A program made the translations under genes and the position numbers. The notes beneath the pieces are model-generated. The model saw only the letters and a list, made by a program, of their open reading frames with translations. It was not told the origin of the DNA and made no database searches. Positions 1-11,668 of a stretch of 64,000 nucleotides of DNA are shown here, in pieces (the first letter of the stretch is position 1; every line of letters starts with the position of its first letter). The stretch comes from Lepeophtheirus salmonis (Eukaryota > Arthropoda > Copepoda > Siphonostomatoida > Caligidae): the NCBI RefSeq assembly GCF_016086655.4, contig NC_052134.2, forward strand, positions 1,426,001 to 1,490,000, read 5' to 3'.

Positions 1-278
1 ATTGATGTTCCTGTTCCTAATTGGAAGTAAAATACTTGTATAAATGATTAACACTTTGATTAAACCTTAATTAACACTAATTACAAACTATTATTGTGTA
101 CGAAGGATATTTGAGATTCTACTGAATTGGTAAACGGACGTAGATACTTTACGTTATTATTTGCCCTTTCTAGGCACACTAAATATTGAAGTCCATGGCA
201 GGATCCTGGGTGAATTAGGAAACAAGTTTATTTACCATTAGTTATTAATATAAACACAAAGAACGTGTTTTAGTCAAT
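1..278. other. AT-rich stretch, no gene seen
   Basis: I see no coding segment or clear repeat boundary here. It flanks the 3' end of the decayed mariner copy that starts at 279, so part of it may be the untranslated end and terminal repeat of that element, but I could not find a matching inverted end. Confidence 0.4.
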
Positions 279-865
279 CTATCCACTTTCAGAATTTATG
301 ATGAAGTTATTTGTCCAGAAGTGCATGTTGGCGTGGAACCACTCTTGGGGGTTCTTTGCGGTCTGCATGTACACCCAGGGAAAATTGTCAACGATGGGTT
401 TGATCCAAGGAAGAGTTGTGGTCTCCATAATTTTAACGTACTCATCAGCCTTCACCCTGTATCCTAAAGAGAACCCCACAGGATTGATGGCCTTCCCGTT
501 GGATGCAACCAGGCCTAACATCATCAATGTTAAAGGTCTTTTCATTATAAAATATCACGATAAGTCCACATGCCCTCTTGAGGTTGAAAGCCTTGGACAC
601 TGCAGATGGGATCTTGCTCATCTTCCTGGACCTGCAAGAAATGGAGGAATTCGTTTTTTTTTCTTGAATGGCGATTTCAGACGATTGACGGATACTGAGG
701 ATTTCCTGCCTACTTCTGGAGAGTGTCTCAGATCCTTCCCAACCTTCAACCGCATTGCGACCTTGTAAATCGTCTTCCTCGAGGCTACTCCCAGATGATC
801 TTCTGGGACAATCCCGTGCGGAAAAGCGCTACAATCTTAATCCTCTTCTCGTACTGTATACTCAT
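279..865 (-). pseudogene. Decayed mariner/Tc1-like transposase, copy T1
   Basis: This is a broken transposase of the cut-and-paste mariner/Tc1 superfamily. Read on the minus strand from an ATG at 865, the first segment (MSIQYEKRIKIVALFRTGL) looks like the N-terminal helix-turn-helix part. Stops and frame changes follow, then a second helix-turn-helix-like stretch rich in Ser/Lys. The last 88 codons (279-545) are open and carry LMMLGLVASNGKAINPVGF, VLPWIKP-like and VYMQTAKNPQEWF segments, which correspond to the region between the first and second catalytic Asp. The QDxAPxHT motif that should hold the second Asp is degraded (VYMQTAKNPQEW), and nothing after it survives. The core is also shortened between the helix-turn-helix and VASNG. 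It cannot encode an active enzyme. No terminal inverted repeats were found. Confidence 0.75.
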
Positions 866-908
866 GGTAGCGACTACGACAATGTTTTTCTTAGCAATCT
901 ACAGCTAA

Positions 909-1849
909 TTATGTTTTCGACAATATAGATCATCTGAACAATGTATAAAAAAATGACTTTTAACTTCTTAAAATTTGCGTAGTAGAGATGAGTAAATAAT
1001 GACAGGTGGCCAGGTATTATTTATGTTAATGATGTCATGTAAATTGTGTTTTAAACAGTATGAGACTTTAAAGACTAACATAACTAAATTCCATTAGTTG
1101 CTGTGATGTTCAAGTGAAAAAAAAAATCTTTTTGAAGGGGATTTGATGTGGAATGCCCATACGTAATTAATTGTATCAATGAAAAGTTGATCATATCAAA
1201 ATATTTTTTCAAAATAATTAGTTTGAGATTTGTACTACAATTTCGGACTCTACACATAATTTGCATTATTTTAGTTCAAACAGTTGGATAATACCTTGGT
1301 ATATGTATGTATTTAGGTCCATTTACATCAATTAAATTCGTAAATGACCCTTCAGTATACGGAAATCCTCAATGAGAAGGTAATATTAATTTATGCATGT
1401 AGATTTAGTGTAGATACTTCCATATGTATAATACTTATATATATTAATGATATCTCATCATCATTTCGATATAAATATAATTGAATATATTATATATTTA
1501 TTGTTTATACATACATAAATAATTATTGCGTTAATGGATTGAAATATTCACAATAGGTTTGAAAGTAAAAACAAATGACATCATAAATGTTAAAGAGATG
1601 ACTATTCAAATATTGAATAATTCCTTAATTAGAAACAATATGTAAATTAGGTTAGACAACAATTGAAGTCACGTGCTCCTTTTTTTATTATTTTTTAATG
1701 TAAATAGTAAAACTTTGAGAGAGGAGATATCTCCTGATAGGGATCACAATAAACTATATTACCCCATGCTCACTGATACGTAATAATTTTCAAAATAGAA
1801 ATGAATAATTAATATGTAGTCATAAAAATCCTTTGGATTTTGGGAATTT
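909..1849. other. AT-rich spacer
   Basis: Mostly AT-rich with short ATAT runs near 1440-1500. No exon, RNA gene or bounded repeat was recognised. Confidence 0.5.
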
Positions 1850-2150
1850 AAAAAAAATGATAATCCGAAAATCAACATGGTAACCCTGACAATTTGAAGA
1901 ATGTTTTGAAGGAGAGCAGCTTAGCTGTCATAACGTTTCATAGGATCAGCTACAATCAGCTGGGACGAGGGAGGAGGCAGAGAAGGAAATAAACAAATAC
2001 TATTGTTAAGAATTACTCCGATTTCGATCCTCAATTCTACTCGGAGTTCAACAATGGCATAAAATTATAACTCTCCAACAAATCCTCGAGGTTATTCTCC
2101 GTCTTTTATAAGCACACAAGAATGTGCTATCAGTTTTTGAATATAATTGA
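1850..2150 (+). repeat. Dispersed repeat family A, copy 1
   Basis: This segment matches, in opposite orientation, two other stretches at 29558-29970 and 39165-39565. Shared landmarks include a block reading AACATGGTAACCCTGACAAT, then CTTAGCTGTCATAACGTTTC, then a block with ACTCCGATTTCGATCCTCAA and ACTCGGAGTTCAAC. The family has no coding capacity and is roughly 300-400 bp long, so it is a non-autonomous interspersed repeat (SINE- or MITE-like). I could not determine target duplications. Confidence 0.7.
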
Positions 2151-3335
2151 ATGAATTAGGAGAGGAAGTAATTATATATCAACACCCTTGTTCAAAACGG
2201 TTGAAGGGCCCTCAATTGTCCGTCAATGAAATCATCGAGTTCAATCGTCTTTATTAAAAAGCTAATAGTCTGGGTGACGCATAAAATGCAGATAACTTTT
2301 GTAGTGACTGCGTCATTCTTTAGGCAAACCGAGTCATCGGTGGTATAGCCACCAGCAAATCTTCTTTTTTTTTAGTTCTATTCCGAGTGCATCCCTAATT
2401 TTCTGTTCCACGATGTCCCTTACAGGTATCACTCTACTGCATTCCTAAAAAAGATGGAAGGACGACTCCGTGCGATCCTTGCAGAACCTCTCTGTTTAAT
2501 CTTTTTTCGACTTGTTAGTGAAGACTGATGTCGTATTTCTCTCTTGAATCGGTGAATATATTTCACATGACGATCTCCATCCTAATTAATTGATTCCAGT
2601 GTCCGGTTTATTCAGCTTTTGGAGCCGTTTGGAAACTAAAAGAATGGGGGGGTTATACTTTCATTTTCACGAGCTCCTTTCGAACATATTGTATATTTAA
2701 AGAAGACAGACATACGATTGAGTTTATTTGGTCTAAGAAGACAATTTCCGAATGCTTAATTAACTCATCTTTACTTTTTGAAGAGGTCATTAACAGGTCC
2801 ATTATCTCCCAACAGTGCGAAGAGCAGCCAACAAAAAACGAATTACAAGAAGACGATCTAGCTTTCCAGTAAGCCTCATTCTTAGGTATGGTGGATAAAA
2901 GCTCTTCTGGACCCATGACAATCTTTTCACAAAATAATAGCCTGTGTTGATCAAAAAAAAAAAAAAAAAATCTTATTCTTTTAGCCCAGAAATCCGTACT
3001 CAGCCTTAATCGTCTAAGCCAGGAATAGTTGAAGGACCTCTACTGTATTTTGATATTACATAAACTGACCCCCCAGTCCCTAACTGAAGTATGAAGTCTT
3101 TCTTCCGATATAGAACGTGTTTTTTCGTTAAAGATGAACTGTCTTTTAACATGGTCAATGCCTCCTCTAAATTCAAATATGACATTTTTCGTAGAAAAAT
3201 TCAAGAAATATTTAATTATTCAAAAAAAGTTAATTTTTGTTGAAAAAATTTATTTAAATTAAATTTGAAATATTAAATTTTCATTTAAAAAGCACAAAAT
3301 CCTTAGTTTTGGAGGGTGCAATTTTTTTCCACAAC
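2151..3335. other. Spacer with an unrecognised open stretch on the minus strand (2653-2916)
   Basis: The only notable item is an 87-codon open frame on the minus strand from an ATG at 2916 (MGPEELLSTIPKNEAYWK at its start, Ser- and Cys-rich middle). I do not recognise it and see no convincing splice sites. It may be chance or a decayed element. A poly-A run lies near 2950-2970. The rest shows nothing definite. Confidence 0.3.
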
Positions 3336-3425
3336 CTAGAAAAGTAATAAATAAGAATCGGAATCGTTAATTATAAAGTATTTGCCCAATACCGATCCCG
3401 ATTAATCGTCCCATCGCTTCATATG
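3336..3425. repeat. MITE-like fragment with ATCGG/CCGAT motifs
   Basis: A short stretch reads GAATCGGAATCGTTAATTA and ends CCGATCCCGATTAATCGTCC then CATCGCTTC. On the minus strand this starts GCGATGGGACGATTAATCGG, a form typical of termini of small non-autonomous DNA elements seen in many animals. Only one end is apparent, so this is a fragment at best. Confidence 0.35.
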
Positions 3426-4224
3426 AGATCATCAACAATGATTTATTTAATTTGTGTAAACTGAATTTTAATTAAGATAAGTCAAGATGGATTTTTATGG
3501 TAGCAACGAACTAAAACCAAGTTTTTGGTGGGGACCAATCAAGGGCTAACTTTTTCAGGACATAAGTAGCAGGGATATAAACAGCTTAACAATATTTTAT
3601 TCAAGTTCAACATATCAACGTTCTGATTAGTAATAGTGTCAGAGTAGATAAATTGACAGCTGACAAGTAACACCTTAGGGATATTGATATTTGTCAGATA
3701 CCATTGTTATAGGTACACGTCTGAATGCCTCAATTAGTGATGTGATTCTCTGTATCCATTTTGAATGTCTTGATCTCTACTCTTGAATGTATCAGTCTTA
3801 ATGTCATTACAAATATCGAGGTAACTAAATACAAAACTCTTTTGTTAAAAAGGGTTAATTTTTTCTTCTTCTCAATCTCTGTAAGTTTCGATTTCGGGAT
3901 TCCAAGTTCTTGGTATCAAATAAGGGGATATTAGCCACAAAACTAGCCACAATGAACAATGTGTGTCTCTATTTAACTACATTGACCAGTCCGCTTGAAC
4001 AAAGCATGGAATTGTTTGGTATCATCAAAAAATTTGTAAACTTTGGTTTTGTTATTTGACCATCTCAGAATGCAATCAAAACAAGTAGAGCATACAAAGA
4101 TACTCGAGAGTTTTTCGCACTAACAGATCAAAATAATCAAACTTTCAGCTCAAAACAATTTTTTTATTGGGATAAACTTATTTATTGCGTTAAATAACTA
4201 AAAGGATGTCTACTTCAAATACTA
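3426..4224. other. Spacer, nothing recognised
   Basis: No open frame, splice-bounded exon or repeat boundary stands out. It ends at the TA target site of the mariner at 4225. Confidence 0.5.
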
Positions 4225-5481
4225 CAAGGTGCGTGGACAAAATCTGCCACATTTTAAAGACGATATAACTCCATCAGCTGATGTCTGATCCGTCTGTTTT
4301 TGCTGTAAAATTTTTTCCTGGGTCATAGGCTTCAGTTATTGTTCACCATTTGTAAAGATAGCATTATTTTAAGTGCCCAAGAAAAGTCATTATGTTAAAT
4401 GAGAGAAATCGTAGGTGCGCTGCAATTCAGATTATGCTTAGTAATCACATGAAATTAAGCAATGCTGACATGTCTGGCCTTCTGTCAATGCCAGTTAGAA
4501 CGGTCAGAAGTCTCAGGAAGCAGCTGGAGGAGTCATCAGACCCAATGGACGTTGTTGACAGGAAGAAAAAGGAGGAGAAGAGCACCAGGATTGTCCGAGA
4601 CATAACCTTCATCAACTAGGTCAGGGACATCATCGACGAGGACCCTAGCGTTCCATGAGAGCCATGGCGAGTGACCTGGGCGTGGCCATGTAGACTGTGA
4701 AGGCTTGTGTGAAGGAAGACTTAAGGTGCAAGTCCTAGAGGAGTCAGACAGCCCAACTTCTGACTGAAAAGACTCAAGGGTTGCGTCTGCTCAAAAGCTT
4801 CAGGTTGCTGAACATCTTGAAGAGCCCAAAGTTGCCTAACATGCTCTGGTTCTTCTCTGATGAGAAAACTTTTGTTCAGGATCAAATCTACAACTCCCAG
4901 AACCATCGCTAGATTGCCGTGAACAACAGAGACGTCCCAAGGGTCATGAAGACCATGTCTCCGGCCTCAGGGCGAGCACGGGCATCTACCTGCAGGTCCT
5001 AGAGGACGTTGTGTGGCTGTGGATCAAGTCTGTTGTCAGCCACAGGCCGTGGATGTGGTAGCAGGACTCGGCTCCGGCCCACAAAGCTAAGCAGACGCAA
5101 GAATGGCTGAAAAGCAATGCTTTTACATTCGTACCCTTCTCCTCTTGGCCCCCTTCATCACCGGATTTGAACCCGTTAGACTACTTTGTCTGGTCCTACG
5201 TGGAGAACATGACCAACCACTCCTTCCATAACACCAAGCTGTCTCTCATCACCTGCATCAAGGAGAAATTCAGTGAGATAGAAGCAGCAAAGATCCAAAA
5301 TGCCTGTTCTCGGTTTCGTAGCCACATTGAGCTGGATTTGGCCGCAGACGGTGGTTACATTGAATAGATAGCTGCTATATATCCTAAAAAAAGATATTCG
5401 TTTTTATTTTATCAATTAGTATTATAAAATAAGCTTGTAGTTGTTGTTTTTTGAATCGGCAGATTTTGTCCACGCACCCTG
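4225..5481 (+). mobile_element. Full-length decayed mariner (DD37D spacing), copy T2
   Basis: This is a complete 1257-bp element. It is bounded by TA dinucleotides (4223-4224 and 5482-5483) and by inverted ends: CAAGGTGCGTGGACAAAATC at the left, and the complement of CAGGGTGCGTGGACAAAATC at the right (one mismatch in 20). The length and the TA duplication are as expected for a Tc1/mariner element carrying one transposase gene of about 340 codons. Both edges are intact, so this was a real cut-and-paste insertion rather than a fragment. Confidence 0.93.
4392..5367 (+). pseudogene. Mariner transposase pseudogene inside T2
   Basis: The transposase would bind the element ends and cut and join DNA with an Asp triad. 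The first 75 codons from the ATG at 4392 are open: an N-terminal helix-turn-helix region (LSNADMSGLLSMPVRTVRSL) ending at a stop at 4617-4619. Later segments need two frame changes and several stop read-throughs. They include FFSDEKTFVQ (first Asp), MWxQDSAPAHKAKQTQEWL (second Asp) and SPDLNPLDYFVWSYVE (third Asp), then the C terminus ending ADGGYIE at 5365. I count 37 residues between the second and third catalytic Asp, matching the DD37D (maT-like) mariner group. All three acidic positions are readable, but the frame is broken, so no full protein can be made. Confidence 0.88.
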
Positions 5482-5483
5482 TA

Positions 5484-6330
5484 GAAGAAAACTATATGGA
5501 TCGTAATCTATGTTAAGCTAAAAAAAAGGATGACAGACATTGGTTTGGTATCCAGCCATTCATAATTGTTATAAGGATGCAATTTTTTTAGGATAACAAT
5601 TAATTAACTTAATGATAATGCAGAAATAAAGCATGTCCAAAATAAAACTTAATTATTATTTGTTTTTCTGAAAAAAACAAACAAACAAAATATCAATTAT
5701 AAGTAAAAGAATAGCAATTTTTCTTGGGAAAAAGATGCCTCAAAAATATTAATGTAGTACTATACAACTCTTACAGTGTGTTTGCATAAAACAGGTAGTA
5801 TAAACACATATATTTCAGATGATGCAAGTGTTCTAAACTATTTCAGCTCACTTCATAGTGCAATCTACTTAGACAAAGATAATAACAAAGAGTGATTATG
5901 TGAGTAACAAGTTGAAATCGTCGTAGTTGACCAAAACATTCGAATTCAATCCGTAATGAATAAGTATGCTAATAACATAGAGAGCACTTCAAATATATAT
6001 ACCTATATTTATGTTCGTAACAGTTTTTTAAATTTGATCATATTTTTCTTTATGCAACTCTTATGTTTTTATAGAAGTAGGCGTAGGATGATTCTTTTCA
6101 AGAAAAAGAGTGATTTATGCCTAAATATTAAATAACTATATTTTGTAATGTTTTTGTTCAACTAACATTCGTCTTCAAAAAATAACAGAGCATAAGTTTG
6201 TTCAGCACTATTAATAAATGCTAAGAAAATGCTAGATACAGAATTAAATTTACAAATACTTTATAAAGTAACAGTATATGTTCTCGGTTTTTGATTATTT
6301 TCAAAAAGACTTCTACAATAATTCTCAATG
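5484..6330. other. AT-rich spacer
   Basis: No gene, RNA or repeat boundary recognised beyond short homopolymer tracts. Confidence 0.5.
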
Positions 6331-6466
6331 TACTTTTTAGCACAAAGTCTTACATTAATAAAGTCTTTGAAACAATTAATATAATTGAAAATAGTTAATT
6401 AATATGTATCCAAATGGCTTACTTACATATTAAATTATTATCCAGGTATTCCCATATAGTCACATA
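6331..6466 (+). repeat. Duplicated segment matching 13617-13750
   Basis: This stretch aligns over about 130 bp in the same orientation with 13617-13750. Shared blocks include ACTTACATTAA-type and GAAACAATTAAT sequences, AAATAGTTAA and GGTATTCCCATATAGTCA. The second copy ends only a few bases from the donor site of hydrolase exon 2. It is either a two-copy intron duplication or part of a wider dispersed repeat. Confidence 0.65.
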
Positions 6467-7119
6467 TAAATATAGCATCAATCCCTCAACAACAGCTGAC
6501 GTAAACTTATGCAACAACAGCGCCCTCAAATAAAATCTCGTCAATCTACATACATATATATTCGCTATGCGTGTAGTCCACTCATAACACAGTTTATTTA
6601 GTCTATGGAAATATAAAAAAGGTATAAAAACTTTATTTTCAAAAAGGTAGGAGAATAATTTTCGTTGATTACGTTCCCATGTTCTTCAACATGATCATTT
6701 AATATTAATTGAATAGGAGAGTGGATCTTCTTCTTGGGGAGAGTAGAGGAGGGAGCTTCATTTTATAAGTATGATTTTTATACATGGTTCTTTAACCTTT
6801 AATATGCCATACATTTTATAATATCACTTAGGTATATTGGACCCACATTTACGCTTAAGTATCTTTTAATGCCTTTATTGCAAAATATGGGGTTCATTAC
6901 AAAGTGTCTTCTTTAGTCAATCATATACCAATGTAAATTTGATTACATATATGGATTAACCGATTAATATCTGTAAGAACAAAGAAATTGCCCTATAATA
7001 GAATATTCCTTTTGCCTTCTGTTAATAGCAAATTAATTATTCAACCCATGGGTATCATATTCTTTGTTTTTATGTTTGTTTGTATATAAAATATTATATT
7101 AGACTAAGGGGAAAAAATA
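6467..7119. other. Spacer, nothing recognised
   Basis: No supported feature. The 15-mer GCGCCCTCAAATAAA near 6521 recurs in the tandem unit at 46.0-46.2 kb, which may reflect a shared repeat or chance. Confidence 0.4.
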
Positions 7120-7833
7120 GTGATGTGCCACTAGGAAAACTCGTAAATTGGTACTCGAGGTTTATGAAGTAAATAAAATAAAAAAAGACACAAAAAACTC
7201 GGATCGTGGGCAAAAAAAGCCAAGTATTAGTCGGAACTCGTCAAAACTTGAAATTCCTTTTTTTCTTTTGGAGCCCATGTTATATCATGACTAAACCTTT
7301 AGACTTTGCAAAATTTAGAATTCATGATATTCCACAGGTAGAAAGTCCAATTCCGTCCAACAAAAAAGCTCGGTCTGGACCGGTCTCATATAAAAATTTG
7401 GTTAGATCGTTCCTCAGGAAAGTTTTTGTCTAGTTCGGTTCCAAAGAATTTGGTCAAGACTGATTTTACAGATAAATTGTTTATAACATGATACCATATG
7501 TTTTTTCAAGTACAATTGCGCTATACGAAGTTAAAACTGATATAGCTAGGATTAATCTTGATGCCACCGTCTCTCATATGTATACAGTATTTATCTAACA
7601 CTTATCGTGTAATTGAGAGATTAAAAAAAAAAAAAATCACAATTGATCTAGAAAAAAACAATTGGTGTCTCATAATATATGAGACCAAAAAATCGGTCCA
7701 TAAATCGAGACCGACTCAAAATCGGTCTAAAAAGTGAAACCAAAAAAAAAAAACGGTCCACGGTCTTAGACTGTAGTCTGGACCAACGAATAACTTCTAA
7801 AAATTCGTTGCTGGACCGAGTTTCATCACTAAT
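7120..7833. repeat. MITE-like repeat with GGTC/GACC palindromic motifs
   Basis: The ends look inverted: the left begins AGTGATGTGCCACTAGG with ACTCG further in, and the right, read on the minus strand, begins TTAGTGATGAAACTCGGTCC. The interior carries many copies of GGTCT/GGTCC and GAGACC/GGACC, for example TCGGTCTGGACCGGTCTCAT at 7370. Open frames across it (7206-7433, 7679-7951) are low complexity and unconvincing. The AGTGATG-type ends would suit a hAT-like non-autonomous element, but no 8-bp duplication was confirmed. Confidence 0.45.
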
Positions 7834-8160
7834 ACGTATATCAAATAGAATAAGTTATGAAATAGCCATGACGTATAAAGAGAAAAAAAGGAATAGACAG
7901 CTAACACAAAAATACATAGGGTATTTTTGTGTAACACCGAGTTACACGTAACTACTTAATACAATCATTTTTATATAAAATCATATGACTGGTTACTTCC
8001 TCAAGAATGAAAGAACAATAATAAGAGGTTGAAAAAAAAGACAGAATATTTGGATGACGGATGAATATTTTAGTCTAAAGGAGCACTCACTTATAAAAAC
8101 ATACAAAATTCATTTTAACATACCAGCGCTAGGGATAAAATATATATATATAAAGTTGTT
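7834..8160. other. Spacer, nothing recognised
   Basis: AT-rich DNA between two repeat blocks. No gene supported. Confidence 0.4.
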
Positions 8161-8765
8161 TTTTTTTGGGGGAACTTGGTTTTTGGAATTTTTGAAAAAA
8201 TCCAGAAATTACATTTTTTTGGAAAAAAAGTTGAAAAATTAAATTTTTTAGGAACACAAAATGAAAAAATTATTTTTATTGGATAAAAAATTTAAATATA
8301 TATTACCTATTCTCAAAAAATTAATCTTTTATCTAAAAATTTCAAAAATCCAAAGTTGTTCCAAAAAATGTACTTTTTTGGAATAAAATTTCAAAAAATC
8401 CATAACTGTTCAAAATAAACTAATATTTTTTGTCAAAAAACTGCAAAAATCCATAGCTGTTTCCAAAAAATGATTTTTTTGGAAAAAAAATTCAAAAGTT
8501 TATAGCAATTCTTAATAATATAATTTTTTGGAAAAAAAAATTCAAAATCCATAGCTACTCAGAAATAACTGAAATTTTCGCAAGAAATTTTAAATATTCA
8601 TAGTTATTCTTAATAAATAACTTTTTTGAAAAAAAAACTTAAAAAATCTTGAACTATTTATAAAATAATTAAATTTTTTGGAAAGAAATTTCAAAAATTA
8701 AATTTTTCGCCGAAAAATTTCAAAAATTTATAGTTATTTAGAGATTATGAATTGTTTGTCAAATT
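8161..8765. repeat. Degenerate tandem repeat, about 50-bp unit
   Basis: At least eight imperfect units follow each other. The core reads TTTTTTGGAAAAAAATTTCA then AAAATCCATAGCTGTTC, with starts near 8374, 8427, 8475, 8523, 8575, 8622 and 8675, so the period is about 48-53 bp. The first third (8161-8340) is more diverged. It is extremely AT-rich and non-coding. A frame across 8054-8242 is a by-product of the repeat. Confidence 0.8.
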
Positions 8766-9049
8766 TTTTAAAAATTTACTTCAATTTTCTAGTAAGAATC
8801 AAAGATTCCTTAATTTGTGTGTGGGAGAAGGGGTACCCCCTCATTGCGGACGACCCTGCAGCTTTTATATTTTATTCAAATCTAAACATATACGTATTTG
8901 AATTATGATATACATAAGATTTTATATTTATTTCAAATCTTAACATATACGCGCATGAATTATGAAATTAATTAGAGATCAACATCCAAAATAAACAGAA
9001 AAAGTGCTCTTATTATACGTGTACACCTGCAATATTTCAACGACTACAT
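8766..9049. other. Spacer
   Basis: A short GC-richer patch (GGGTACCCCCTCATTGCGGA near 8832) stands out, but I cannot assign it. Confidence 0.35.
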
Positions 9050-9170
9050 TATTATTTCTTATATTAAAAATATTTATATGATATACATCAGGAATCATCA
9101 TATACAGTGCACCCTGTATACACGCCTGATGTTATATGCACACGCCTGCAATATTTTATTAATACAAAAT
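9050..9170 (+). repeat. Dispersed repeat family B, copy 1
   Basis: It shares an ordered series of blocks with 29408-29530 and 30040-30155: a GTTATTTCTTA-like start, ATATGATATACATCAGGA, ACAGTGCACCCTGTATACA and CAGCAATATTTCATTAA-like sequence. Non-coding. Its ends are undefined. Confidence 0.55.
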
Positions 9171-10145
9171 ATGAAAATTTATATATGTCCCTACAATGTA
9201 CGTCATGGAATACTTTATACTGTGCATCGGATGACTCGTTGTCATACATTCAGACATACAGAAAGAAAAACTTTCCTATATAAATATAAAGGATATGTGT
9301 TCATCAAAAATGATTCAAATAGTTGACAAGTATATATTATTTAACCAATTTAGTTGAAGTTAATTGTGGTTAATTTATTTCCGTATACACTTTTAAACTT
9401 TCTAGGGATGCACAAAAACTTTTATTGACTTAATTATAATAAAGAAAGTCAACATTAAAAATAATTCTCTTATTTTATGCATTTTAATGCTAAAATAGTC
9501 TTTACACAACGCAGATATAATATAAAATGAATGTTTCTGGTTATAGGTAGATAACAATTGTATTCTAGTTACATATTGTTAATTTTAATATTAAGTTGAA
9601 CAAATGTGCATTTATGTCTTAAACTAATGACTTGATTTTAACAAAACTGTACAGAGCTACTAATGAAATATGACGTTATTATAGTCGATTTAGTTAATGA
9701 TTACTGTGGTGTTTACTAACCAATAATAACTATAAGGGGTTAGAATCCCATACTCGTTGCCGAAAGAAAAAAAGGTAGGGATAGGAGAACATTGTTCGTT
9801 GAACAAGTCGAGGTACAGCGTGTCAGTGAGATGGAAAAGGAATTACATACTTATATAAAATCATGACGTCACTACACAAAAGTTACTACTAATTAATTCA
9901 GGATTCAAACGTCATCTGAAGATAAGGAGTATTTCCGAGATTTATATCAGCAAATATGGATTATCTGCTGACATTTTATCACTTTTATTGCATTACATCT
10001 TTTGCCAGGGTGGGGTAATACAATTCAATTTTTATAGTTTAATTAAAACATGGATCTACGAGTCTCAAAATTAGTACAGAAATCATCTTGTTATTCTTCT
10101 AATATATAGTATAAAATAAGTTAAAATTGTCGTTACACCCTGTCA
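9171..10145. other. Spacer, nothing recognised
   Basis: No supported gene. A TGACGTCA palindrome occurs at 9865-9872, close to those in the tandem repeat at 10371-10562. Confidence 0.4.
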
Positions 10146-10305
10146 GGAAGATTCGCCTTGAACATTTATGACTTGAACGAGTTTGTCTTGTGTACATTCA
10201 CCTTGTAACGCCTTAATCTTGTGACTTTTTATCCTTCTTCCTTTTTTTCCTTGTACTGTTTTGTCTTGCAATGTTTTCAATTTGATACTTTTTTGTCTTG
10301 GATAA
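10146..10305. repeat. Minisatellite, 15-16 bp unit with CTTG core
   Basis: CTTG recurs at 10157, 10172, 10187, 10202, 10218, 10250, 10265 and 10297, with variant words CTTC at 10234 and TTTG at 10281 filling the gaps. This gives about ten units of 15-16 bp. A consensus is roughly CTTGnacnttTtgt. It is non-coding. Confidence 0.8.
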
Positions 10306-10370
10306 TTATATAGGGAATGGCAAGGAATGCCAAGAAATACAAGGTTAGACCATCATGTAATCGGGCTTGC

Positions 10371-10562
10371 TAGAATTTTCAATCTGAGGTATTGTACCGA
10401 CTGCAGGGCAAGATAGACAGATTTTGACAAAAAACGCAGCCACTCATAGTCTATGACGTCACTATTGGTAGAATTTTTCAATTTAATGTATCGCACGGAC
10501 TGTTAGTAAAGAAAAACAAATTTTGACAAAACCCGCAACCACTCATTCACTATGACGTCAAA
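10371..10562. repeat. Two-copy tandem repeat, about 98 bp, each with a TGACGTCA palindrome
   Basis: Unit 1 starts TAGAATTTTCAATC at 10371 and unit 2 TAGAATTTTTCAATT at 10469. Both contain a GATTTTGACAAAA-like block, CGCA(G/A)CCACTCAT and CTATGACGTCA. The palindromes sit at 10454-10461 and 10553-10560, a 99-bp spacing. TGACGTCA is the textbook cAMP-response element core, but nothing shows it is used here. Confidence 0.75.
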
Positions 10563-11452
10563 ATGAAAAAGCGTGGTGGAAGTCAAACATCAGTCATATA
10601 CGCGTTATGTTATAACCATGTATTTCTATTAACCTTGGGGATTGCTCCCCTTTCTTAGCTATAGAGGTTTGTTAGTGTAATTTTAGTATTGTATTTCAGC
10701 TTTCAGAAATTAGAAACAAAATGTTAAACAAGCTGGACAATTCTCAGATTGTTCAAATTCTAATACATTTATATCCATCCACTTGAAAGGAATTACGGAA
10801 TATTACTGCTACGGTCCATTAAGAAGGACCATTAGCATTCATATGCAGTCCATTTCCTCATCCAAGGGCTGTGAAGAGATATTGAAATCTTTACTTGCTT
10901 CAAGGATTATACAAGAGTTGTAGATCAACATGGAGAACTCGTTCATGAAAGTCTGATATATAATATATCTACATACTTCATTAACTTATAACAATGATAT
11001 ATTGTGCTGTGCTCGCTTCGACGTTTCACTTGTGATTTTGCTTGGGAGTAAATGATCTTGTAAGATGTGGAGAGCTGTTTCAGTGATAACTTGTCTTTTT
11101 CCTTGTCTAAAAACTTTTTAAACGTCAATTCAAATATTACAAATAGGCTGGCTTGCATTGTAAGGGATTTTGAGAATCTAGAATACTTGAAGATAGCCTT
11201 TGTTGAGTTTGCAGTCTTTTATGGATCATATGGTTGAAACATTTTATACTGTAACAATTCAAAAGAAGCCACACACTCAAGTCTTAAAATATTGCATGTA
11301 TAAAAAAGTGCAATATCAGATGAAAAAACCTATCACTGCTGATTTCTTCAACTTCAAAGAGTCTTGATTTAACTACATAAGCAGTCATCTTTTCTCAGAA
11401 GTAAAGAAAAATTATTCAGAGTAAGTAATCAAAGGTTTAGCTAACACAATAC
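10563..11452. other. Spacer, nothing recognised
   Basis: Open frames here are short and compositionally biased. No exon, RNA gene or bounded repeat recognised. Confidence 0.4.
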
Positions 11453-11668
11453 ATGAACAAATGTTTTTCTCTATGCAGTTTCCTTGTGCTAGAGATCAAA
11501 ATGGTCATGGAGAGACAAAGAAGAGAATCCAGCCTTTCTGATGAGTTCCTTGGTCAGTATCCTGTTCAAAAACATGCCAAAAATGTTGATGACACTACTG
11601 TAACCAATATTTCCGAAAAGGGGATGTTCGGACTGGTAGATATTCTACAATATATATTATATAAGTAA
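11453..11668 (+). CDS. Possible exon or short open frame, unrecognised
   Basis: A 71-codon open frame begins with ATG at 11453. A pyrimidine-rich stretch ending in AG (GTTTTTCTCTATGCAG) lies just inside it and could be an acceptor. The following text reads KMVMERQRRESSLSDEFLGQ, then a region ending EKGMFGLVDIL, and looks less biased than nearby DNA. I do not recognise the protein. No donor site is convincing except GGACTG followed by GTAGAT. It may be a host exon on the plus strand or chance. Confidence 0.2.
   Translation: MNKCFSLCSFLVLEIKMVMERQRRESSLSDEFLGQYPVQKHAKNVDDTTVTNISEKGMFGLVDILQYILYK

Noticed and set aside
298..768. 156-codon open frame on the plus strand
   Set aside because: It is antisense to the T1 mariner transposase, whose minus-strand translation has clear family motifs.
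8161..8765. Possible CRISPR-like array
   Set aside because: Units are contiguous and degenerate with no unique spacers, and the genome is eukaryotic.
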